DNA of 6,725 nt from the NCBI GenBank assembly GCA_045546875.1, contig JAZQDP010000422.1, positions 1 through 6,725 on the forward strand, given 5' to 3'. The position numbers were made by a program, and so were the translations under genes. The DNA is from RUG11551 sp045546875. GTDB taxonomy: Bacteria; Planctomycetota; Planctomycetia; Pirellulales; Thermoguttaceae. Below the pieces are notes generated by a model. The model was not told the origin of the DNA, did not search any database, and saw only the letters and a program-made list of their open reading frames with translations. Position 1 is the stretch's first letter; each line of letters starts with the position of its first letter. Below are positions 1-4,610 of this stretch, in pieces.

Positions 1-110
1 TGGTTATTCCTGTTTCTTGCGATAACGCACGAATCAGGTTTATCAACCTAATAGCTAGAAGCTAACAGCTAGAGGTCTAACTTCGGAAAAACTCAAATCG
101 TTTCAGTATA
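1..110. repeat. Dispersed AGCTAG-rich intergenic repeat, copy A
   Basis: This stretch has three modules. Positions 16-46 are a perfect 31-bp reverse complement of 4320-4350. Positions 47-75 are an AGCTAG-rich linker. Positions 66-110 match 4443-4487 in direct orientation with about 42 of 45 bases identical. The first module has imperfect inverted ends (TTGCGATAA near one end, TTATCAA at the other). No protein can be supported here. Matches of this length within 4.4 kb cannot be chance, so it belongs to a repeat family. Its mechanism of spread is unknown, and it may begin before the window. Confidence 0.8.
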
Positions 111-244
111 TTTAGTTGAATTCTCTTTGTATATATCCTATTGTAACTCATTCATATATTTTTTTCCAGTCTTTTTAAGTGTTTTTTTAAAAAATTTCTT
201 AAATTTTTCTCCGAAAAACTTGCAATTACTCATTTTTTAGTGTA

Positions 245-253
245 TGATATAAT
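245..253 (+). promoter_or_regulatory. Extended -10 promoter for the Hsp70 gene
   Basis: The string TGATATAAT is a perfect extended -10 element (TG-N-TATAAT). No good -35 hexamer sits at the usual 16-18 bp. TTGCAA at 220-225 is 22 bp away, too far for a normal spacer. Extended -10 promoters can work without a -35. Transcription would start near 260, giving a leader of about 115 nt before the Hsp70 start codon. Confidence 0.5.
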
Positions 254-374
254 TCGTGAAGAGAAAAGGAGATAAACGAGAGTTGCGCACAACGGTGTTT
301 TTTTATGGTCGATTCTCGATGCGTTTCTCAAAATCAAACGGTTATCAATAAGAATTATTGTTCATAGTATATAA
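254..374 (+). other. Long Hsp70 leader with an orphan Shine-Dalgarno and short leader ORFs
   Basis: A strong Shine-Dalgarno-like AAAAGGAGA at 264-272 lies about 100 nt before the Hsp70 ATG, too far to serve it. Two short reading frames follow. One runs from TTG 283 to TAA 349-351 (22 codons), about 11 nt after the AGGAG core. The other runs from ATG 305 to TAG 365-367 (20 codons), ending 7 nt before the Hsp70 ATG and lacking a ribosome-binding site. Either could be a leader peptide or neither may be translated. No CIRCE-type heat-shock operator (TTAGCACTC/GAGTGCTAA) is present. Confidence 0.25.
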
Positions 375-1910
375 ATGAGTATAGAAAACATTCCAGCTGT
401 CGGTATCGATTTAGGAACGACTTATTCTGTAATTGCTAAATTAGACAATATGGGTCGACCGATAACGCTGGTAAACGCCGAAGGCGATTTGACAACGCCG
501 TCCGTCGCCTTGTTTGAAGGCAACGAGGCAATCGTTGGCAAAGAAGCCCTTAAAGCGATGGCTATCGAACCGATGGCGGTGGCAGAATGCGCCAAAAGAG
601 ACATTGGTCACAAGGTCTTTCATAAAGTCTTGCAAAACAAGCAGTATCCGCCAGAAGTAATCGAAGCTCTTATTTTAAATAAATTACGTCGAGACGTAAC
701 GCCTCAAATCGGCTCTTTTTCCAAAGTCGTTATTACCGTTCCCGCCTATTTTGACGAAGTTCGCCGTAAAGCGACGCAAGACGCCGGGTACATGGCTGGT
801 TTAGAGGTAATGGACATCATCAACGAACCGACCGCCGCGGCAGTTGCTTACGGATACCAGCAAGGGTTCCTCGGTCAAGGGTACGATCAGCCGCGCAACG
901 TCATGGTTTACGACCTGGGCGGCGGCACGTTCGACGTTACTATCATGCGTATTGAGGGGAACCAGTTTATCGCCCTGGCAACGGACGGCGACGTGCAATT
1001 AGGCGGCTACGACTGGGACCAGCGTCTTTTGGATTTGGCGGTTGACGCCTTTGTTCGAGAGCATTTTATCGACCCCCGAGAAGACGAAGTTGCTCGAGGC
1101 CGTCTCTGGAGAGAATGCGAAGACGCGAAACGAACTCTCACAAGCCGGCAAAAGTGCACGATCAACTGCGAATACAAGGGAAAGTTCAGCAGAGTCGAAA
1201 TTACCCGGCAAGACTTTGAACAGGCAACGTTAGACCTGGTTGACCGCACTCGCTTTACGGCAGAGCAAACTCTCAGAACGTCAGGGCTTACCTGGGAAGA
1301 CATCGACCGCGTCCTTCTGGTCGGCGGGTCTTCTCGCATGCCGATGATTCGCAACATGCTCCAGCAGATTTCCGGTAAAGTTCCTGATGCGGGCGTTGCC
1401 GCAGACGAAGCCGTCGCTCAGGGCGCCGCGCTCCATGCCGGGCTTATTTTAGACCAAAACATGGGCAATCCCGGCGCGTTCCAAATTCGCAACGTTAACT
1501 CACACAGTTTAGGCGTCATCGGCAGAGATCCTCAAACCGGCAGAAGACGCAACGGCATCATTGTTCCTCGCAACACGCAGTTGCCCATCACCGCCCGGCG
1601 CGTGTTCAAAACTTCAAAACTTAACCAAAAATCCGTTATGGTTCAAGTGGTTGAAGGAGAAAGCCCTTCGCCAGACGATTGCACCTATATTGGGCAATGC
1701 ACTGTAACCGGCTTGCCGCCAAATCTGCCGCCAGGCTCTCCGATAGAAATTCTGTTCGACTACGACCCCAGCGGTCGGTTGCGCGTTCGCGTTTCCGTGG
1801 CAGGTCGGCAAATCGAAACTGAATTTTCCAGAGAAAACAGCCTGTCCAAAGAACATCTCGACGGCTGGCGAATGTTCATTTCGCAAGAGCCGCCAACGGA
1901 TTACACCTAG
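375..1910 (+). CDS. Hsp70/DnaK-family chaperone lacking the C-terminal lid
   Basis: This is a cytoplasmic ATP-dependent chaperone of the Hsp70 family, 511 residues against about 640 for DnaK. The actin-like ATPase domain (about 7-360) is complete: phosphate-1 motif IDLGTTYS at 11-18, INEPTAAA around 149-156, phosphate-2 YDLGGGTFDV at 179-188, and adenosine motif LLVGGSSRMP at 314-323. By alignment to DnaK, catalytic residues K74, E151, D180 and T185 are present. Residues about 372-486 resemble the beta-sandwich substrate domain, including VEGES at 426-430. The protein then ends after about 25 residues, so the helical lid is missing. The linker (about 366-378) lacks the DnaK-type VLLLD motif. 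The start is the first possible in frame, because TAA occupies 372-374. No Shine-Dalgarno precedes it. No dnaJ or grpE is adjacent, which fits a specialised paralogue better than the housekeeping dnaK. The family call is sure; the client is unknown. Confidence 0.93.
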   Translation: MSIENIPAVGIDLGTTYSVIAKLDNMGRPITLVNAEGDLTTPSVALFEGNEAIVGKEALKAMAIEPMAVAECAKRDIGHKVFHKVLQNKQYPPEVIEALILNKLRRDVTPQIGSFSKVVITVPAYFDEVRRKATQDAGYMAGLEVMDIINEPTAAAVAYGYQQGFLGQGYDQPRNVMVYDLGGGTFDVTIMRIEGNQFIALATDGDVQLGGYDWDQRLLDLAVDAFVREHFIDPREDEVARGRLWRECEDAKRTLTSRQKCTINCEYKGKFSRVEITRQDFEQATLDLVDRTRFTAEQTLRTSGLTWEDIDRVLLVGGSSRMPMIRNMLQQISGKVPDAGVAADEAVAQGAALHAGLILDQNMGNPGAFQIRNVNSHSLGVIGRDPQTGRRRNGIIVPRNTQLPITARRVFKTSKLNQKSVMVQVVEGESPSPDDCTYIGQCTVTGLPPNLPPGSPIEILFDYDPSGRLRVRVSVAGRQIETEFSRENSLSKEHLDGWRMFISQEPPTDYT

Positions 1911-1919
1911 TTTGAAATC

Positions 1920-1966
1920 GGCGCTGTGCCTTGTACCGTCCACGGTAAAGGAACCTAAAAAGCGCC
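1920..1966 (+). terminator. Nested hairpin downstream of the Hsp70 gene
   Basis: An inner hairpin pairs CCTT-TACCG (1929-1932, 1934-1938) with CGGTA-AAGG (1943-1951) around loop TCCA, with G1933 bulged. An outer pair, GGCGCT at 1920-1925 and AGCGCC at 1961-1966, encloses it. It starts 10 nt after the stop codon, where a terminator or 3'-end stabiliser would sit. No U-run follows directly; the nearest long T-run is about 30 nt further on, so it is not a textbook intrinsic terminator. Confidence 0.4.
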
Positions 1967-2108
1967 TGAATTTCAACAAGATTTTAGAAAAAAACTTTTT
2001 TTTGAAAAAAAATATCGTTTACCCCCTTGTTAAAATAGGAAATAAAGTAAAATAAATAAAGTATTAGTAGAAAAGTTTCGGCTGACATTTGGGGGGAAGC
2101 CAAATTAT

Positions 2109-2138
2109 TTTCCAGTAAAATACTTTCCTGTAAAATAT
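2109..2138 (+). repeat. 15-bp tandem direct repeat upstream of exbB
   Basis: TTTCCAGTAAAATAC at 2109-2123 is followed immediately by TTTCCTGTAAAATAT at 2124-2138, identical at 13 of 15 positions. It lies just before the candidate promoter of exbB, a position where tandem operator half-sites for a regulator could occur. The regulatory role is inference only; AT-rich sequence also produces such repeats by chance. Confidence 0.45.
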
Positions 2139-2148
2139 CGTACATTCG

Positions 2149-2178
2149 TTGATAAAACGATTTTGTTTAGCAGACAAT
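2149..2178 (+). promoter_or_regulatory. Possible sigma70-type promoter for exbB-exbD-exbD
   Basis: TTGATA at 2149-2154 and GACAAT at 2173-2178 are separated by 18 bp, matching the consensus at about five and four of six positions. It would give a leader of about 125 nt. AT-rich flanks make alternatives possible, so this is a weak call. Confidence 0.22.
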
Positions 2179-2309
2179 ATTATTCCAGGCGTTCCCCCTG
2201 TCGTTCCCGTAAAAAAGTAAACGGGCTTTTCGGTCTGGTCAAATAATATTCCTGATTAGGGACTCCCCTTTTTACACACATTATTTAAAATTTCGGAGGA
2301 TTCACCGTC

Positions 2310-3095
2310 ATGTTCAGATGTTTAACTTGCGGATCGCTTGGAGCGTTATTGTTTTCCGCACTGCTTCTCGCTCTTTATGCTGGAACGGTAACCGTAGCAA
2401 CCACCAGCGTAGCCAATGTTGTTGTAGCCGCAGACGAAGCTGCCGCAGACGAAGCCCCAGCTCCTCAAAAGGAAAACTTCCTCGTTTGGCTTTATAAGGC
2501 TTTGGGTTGGAAATACTGCATCGCGTTCGGTGTAATTTCGTTCCTGTTTATCGCCTTCGTATTTAAATACTCGTTATCGATGCGTCGCAGCGTCTTAATG
2601 CCGGAAGAGATCGTTCAGGGCTTTGACGAAGCGATTCAGGAAAAGCGGTTTAACGACGCTTACGAACTCGTTTCGGAAGACGAATCGTTTATGGCTCAGG
2701 TTTTGGCAGCCGGTTTGCCTCGCCTTCAGCAAGGTCGAGACGCCGCGCAAAAAGCCATGGAAGACGTTATCGCGTCAGAATCCATGAAGTTAGACCATCA
2801 GCTTTCCTACGTTGGTTTGATTGCCGCCGTCGCCCCGTCAGTCGGGTTGCTCGGTACGGTCGATGGTATGGTCGCCTCCTTCTCCGTTATTGCTAACTCC
2901 GCCAGCACGCCAAAACCGTCCGAGTTGGCAAAAGGTATTTCTATGGCTCTTATTACGACCATGGTCGGGTTGATCTTCTCGATTCCTGCTTCTATCTTTT
3001 TCGCTTTGATGAAGAACCACATCAACAAGATTATTTTCGACATCAGCGTTAAGGGCGAACAGTTCATGGATCAGTTGCTCCGCGGCGGTAAATGA
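2310..3095 (+). CDS. exbB: MotA/TolQ/ExbB-family proton channel subunit with signal peptide
   Basis: This is an inner-membrane subunit of a proton-motive-force energiser that forms an oligomer around ExbD. It has 261 residues. The N-terminus has a hydrophobic signal-like segment (about 10-30) with probable cleavage near VVVA-ADEA at 40-41, then an Ala/Asp/Glu/Pro-rich linker (41-54). Transmembrane helix 1 is about 69-87. A cytoplasmic loop with charged helices spans about 90-163. Helix 2 is about 165-195, containing P176 and the GLLGTVDGM motif with T183. Helix 3 is about 209-233, with the ALITTMVGL motif around T217. These threonines match polar pore residues of ExbB/TolQ. The ribosome-binding site GGAGGA at 2295-2300 has good spacing and fixes the start. 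Two exbD genes follow, so ExbB/TolQ is favoured over MotA. Whether it serves TonB-like transport, Tol-like envelope upkeep or gliding cannot be told: no tonB or tolA is nearby. Confidence 0.9.
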   Translation: MFRCLTCGSLGALLFSALLLALYAGTVTVATTSVANVVVAADEAAADEAPAPQKENFLVWLYKALGWKYCIAFGVISFLFIAFVFKYSLSMRRSVLMPEEIVQGFDEAIQEKRFNDAYELVSEDESFMAQVLAAGLPRLQQGRDAAQKAMEDVIASESMKLDHQLSYVGLIAAVAPSVGLLGTVDGMVASFSVIANSASTPKPSELAKGISMALITTMVGLIFSIPASIFFALMKNHINKIIFDISVKGEQFMDQLLRGGK

Positions 3096-3233
3096 TTTTT
3101 TAACACGATTTTTCAAACACGAAAAGAACGAAACAACACGAAAACATTTTTTAATGGATTTTTAATTACGATTATTTTTAATTCTAAAATTTTTCGTAAA
3201 TTTCGCTTATTTCGTGTATTTCGTGTTAAAAAA
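3096..3233. repeat. Inverted repeat of ACGAAA/TTTCGT units between exbB and exbD
   Basis: Thirteen bases directly after the exbB stop codon (3096-3108, TTTTTTAACACGA) are perfectly complementary to 3221-3233. Inside, the left arm carries ACGAAA at 3119, 3128 and 3138. The right arm carries four 9-bp tandem units TTTCG(T/C)NNN at 3192, 3201, 3210 and 3219. The arms could fold into a long imperfect stem in the mRNA. No gene lies in this 173-bp gap. It is not an evident intrinsic terminator, since no U-run follows the right arm. It may be a dispersed repeat inserted in the operon or an element setting exbB:exbD expression. Confidence 0.7.
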
Positions 3234-3268
3234 ACTTTTCCGCGAACCATTAACCTCATTTTAATATC

Positions 3269-3715
3269 ATGGCAAAACCAAGACCACAAGAAACTGCCGA
3301 CGCTGACATGACGCCTATGATTGACATGACGTTCCAGCTGATCGCCTTCTTTATGGTTCTGATTAACTTCACAGAAGCGGATCAAAACCAGGCGATTAAC
3401 TTGCCGTCAAGCGAACTGGCAAAGACGCCCGATTTCCCGCCTGAAGGCCCTGTTACCCTTCAGGTTGAACGAAACGGCAACGTTATCTTTGGCGTTCAGA
3501 CTGCGCGCGATTTCGAGCTAAAAGACCTCGAAAGCATGCTCAAAACAGAGTTTACGCTCCGTAAACAAATGGGAAAAGAACCCAAAGCTTCAACTATTAT
3601 TATTCGTGGCGACAAAAACGCCATGACCGGTCGAATTCAGCAAGTCGTGGGCGTTGCACAAAACGTCGGGTACGAAAAGTTCATTTTGCGCGCCAAAGAG
3701 GTTGCATCTCGATAA
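3269..3715 (+). CDS. exbD: ExbD/TolR-family biopolymer transport protein (first paralogue)
   Basis: This is a single-pass inner-membrane protein of the ExbB-ExbD proton channel, 148 residues, the usual length. The short cytoplasmic N-terminus leads into the signature DMTPMIDMTFQLIAFF at 13-28. D19 corresponds to the essential proton-carrying aspartate of ExbD/TolR. The transmembrane helix is about 20-36. The periplasmic domain (about 40-148) ends with the family pattern IIIRGDKNA at 110-118, a helix, and YEKFILRAKE at 135-144. No Shine-Dalgarno is visible before the ATG, which sits 35 bp after the inverted repeat, so translation initiation is probably of the non-SD type. The next exbD starts 15 bp downstream, so the two are co-transcribed. 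The partner protein moved by the complex is not encoded here. Confidence 0.9.
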   Translation: MAKPRPQETADADMTPMIDMTFQLIAFFMVLINFTEADQNQAINLPSSELAKTPDFPPEGPVTLQVERNGNVIFGVQTARDFELKDLESMLKTEFTLRKQMGKEPKASTIIIRGDKNAMTGRIQQVVGVAQNVGYEKFILRAKEVASR

Positions 3716-3730
3716 TCGGAGAATATAATC

Positions 3731-4234
3731 ATGGCTAGAAAAAAAAGAGATGACGAAAAACTCAATATTAACATGACCCCGATGATCGACATCGTATTCC
3801 AGCTGTTGATCTTCTTCGTCATGTCGTTCAAGATTGTTACTCCGGAAGGCGACTTCAGCGTCAAAATGCCTATGGCTCCGCAGCAGGGGCAAATTGATCC
3901 TAACGACACCCCGCCGTTGCCTCCAATTCCAATTCGCCTTAACTCCTCAACAACTGGTCAGCTGTTAGATGTAGAGTGCGGAGGACGAAACCTCGGGCGT
4001 GGTGAAGCGGGGCTGGCAAACCTCCGAAAATTCATCCTGCAGCAAGTTGCTCCAAAGGGCGGGCGACCAAATCCAGAAGTTGCAAGAGAAACCGAAATTG
4101 AACTTACCTGCGATTTCAGACTCAAATACGAGTACGTTATTAAATGTATCTCCTACGTTACCGGCTACCGGGAAGGGAGCGACATTGTCCGAATTGCAGA
4201 AAAGATTAAGTTCGCCGCTCCGGTTGGCAATTAA
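3731..4234 (+). CDS. exbD: ExbD/TolR-family biopolymer transport protein (second paralogue)
   Basis: This is the second ExbD of the cluster, 167 residues. A basic N-terminus (ARKKR) is followed by INMTPMIDIVFQLLIFF at 13-29, with the proton-binding aspartate at D20 and a transmembrane helix of about 21-37. The periplasmic part differs from the first copy: a Pro-rich stretch at 59-67, a longer middle region, three cysteines (83, 127, 139), and a C-terminal alpha/beta portion from about 121. It lacks the IIIRGDKNA-type strand and carries EIELTCDFRLKYEYV at 122-136 instead. GGAG at 3718-3721 is a well-spaced ribosome-binding site. The two ExbDs probably share one ExbB, either as a heterodimer or as alternatives; this is inference. 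A strong terminator closes the unit at 4509-4541. Confidence 0.88.
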   Translation: MARKKRDDEKLNINMTPMIDIVFQLLIFFVMSFKIVTPEGDFSVKMPMAPQQGQIDPNDTPPLPPIPIRLNSSTTGQLLDVECGGRNLGRGEAGLANLRKFILQQVAPKGGRPNPEVARETEIELTCDFRLKYEYVIKCISYVTGYREGSDIVRIAEKIKFAAPVGN

Positions 4235-4279
4235 CAATAATCTTAGATATATTTGTTATACCTTAAATTTCCCGAAAAA

Positions 4280-4487
4280 TGAGCTATTAGCTCTTAGCTC
4301 CTGGTCGCTAGCTATCAGCTTGATAAACCTGATTCGTGCGTTATCGCAAGTAATATTGATAACCAAGCTAGCGGCTAGTAGCTAGCAGCTAGTAACTCAT
4401 TAAGCAGCTAGTAACTCATTAAGCAGCTAGTAACTCATTAAGCAGCTAGAGGCTTAACTTCGGAAAAATTCAAATCGTTTCAGTATA
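4280..4487. repeat. Dispersed AGCTAG-rich intergenic repeat, copy B
   Basis: The 376-bp gap between exbD and dnaB is mostly this repeat. Positions 4280-4319 are AGCT-rich. Positions 4320-4350 are the perfect reverse complement of 16-46. Positions 4366-4450 are AGCTAG units including a 19-bp tandem array. Positions 4443-4487 match 66-110 in direct orientation. Relative to copy A, one half is therefore flipped. It is non-coding on both strands as far as can be seen. Confidence 0.8.
4385..4449 (+). repeat. 19-bp tandem repeat, three full copies plus a partial
   Basis: The unit GCAGCTAGTAACTCATTAA occurs identically at 4385-4403, 4404-4422 and 4423-4441, followed by the first eight bases again at 4442-4449. 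Identical adjacent copies suggest recent expansion by replication slippage within copy B; copy A has none. There are no spacers, so it is not a CRISPR array. Confidence 0.9.
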
Positions 4488-4508
4488 AAATATTTATAAC
4501 TGTTACTT

Positions 4509-4541
4509 CAGACCGTCTGATTTCAGGCGGTCTGTTTTTTT
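4509..4541 (+). terminator. Intrinsic terminator of the exbB-exbD-exbD unit
   Basis: CAGACCGTCTGA (4509-4520) pairs with TCAGGCGGTCTG (4523-4534): 12 positions with one G-U wobble. The innermost pairs would open to form the loop. Seven T residues follow immediately (4535-4541). The T-run is on the + strand only, so it stops transcription from the exb cluster and insulates dnaB. Confidence 0.88.
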
Positions 4542-4573
4542 ATCAAAACGGTCGCCGGACGCCTTTCGATCTC

Positions 4574-4601
4574 TTGACTTCAACTCGATATCCGGTATAT
4601 T
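4574..4601 (+). promoter_or_regulatory. sigma70-type promoter of dnaB, nearly abutting the start codon
   Basis: TTGACT (4574-4579, five of six consensus) and TATATT (4596-4601, five of six) are 16 bp apart. Transcription expected 6-9 bp beyond the -10 would start at about 4608-4611. The dnaB ATG is at 4611, so the mRNA would have no leader or only a few bases. No Shine-Dalgarno is present, which agrees. Confidence 0.6.
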
Positions 4602-4610
4602 AATCTCATT

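Larger units (their letters stand above)
1967..2294. other. AT-rich spacer before exbB, no gene
   Basis: No credible reading frame is visible. The region holds A- and T-runs near 1986-2012, a pair of 15-bp tandem repeats at 2109-2138, a weak candidate promoter at 2149-2178, and a short stem CCCGT/ACGGG near 2207-2226 followed by CTTTT that is too weak to call a terminator. The spacing suggests exbB is transcribed separately from the Hsp70 gene. Confidence 0.5.

Noticed and set aside
190..208. AT-only palindrome AAAAATTT-CTT-AAATTTTT as a terminator
   Set aside because: It contains almost no G or C, so the stem would be weak; such palindromes are expected in AT-rich spacer DNA.
220..225. TTGCAA as the -35 of the hsp70 promoter
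   Set aside because: It is 22 bp from the -10 element, outside the workable spacing.
254..374. Known riboswitch or CIRCE element in the hsp70 leader
   Set aside because: No CIRCE inverted repeat or recognisable riboswitch core could be found by reading.
1007..1357. Open frames on the - strand within the Hsp70, exb and dnaB genes
   Set aside because: They lie antisense to strongly recognisable proteins, show no family motifs, and are explained by codon usage of the + strand genes.
2186..2197. Inverted 12-bp match to GGGGAACGCCTG of the 121-bp repeat units
   Set aside because: A few 12-bp matches are expected by chance in a window this size, and the similarity does not extend.
3999..4385. 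128-codon + strand frame overlapping the second exbD and running into repeat copy B
   Set aside because: It is out of frame with a clear ExbD, its tail is repeat sequence, and it has no ribosome-binding site or recognisable domain.
4385..4449. CRISPR-like short repeats
   Set aside because: The 19-bp units are directly adjacent with no unique spacers, and no cas genes are present; this is a plain tandem repeat.
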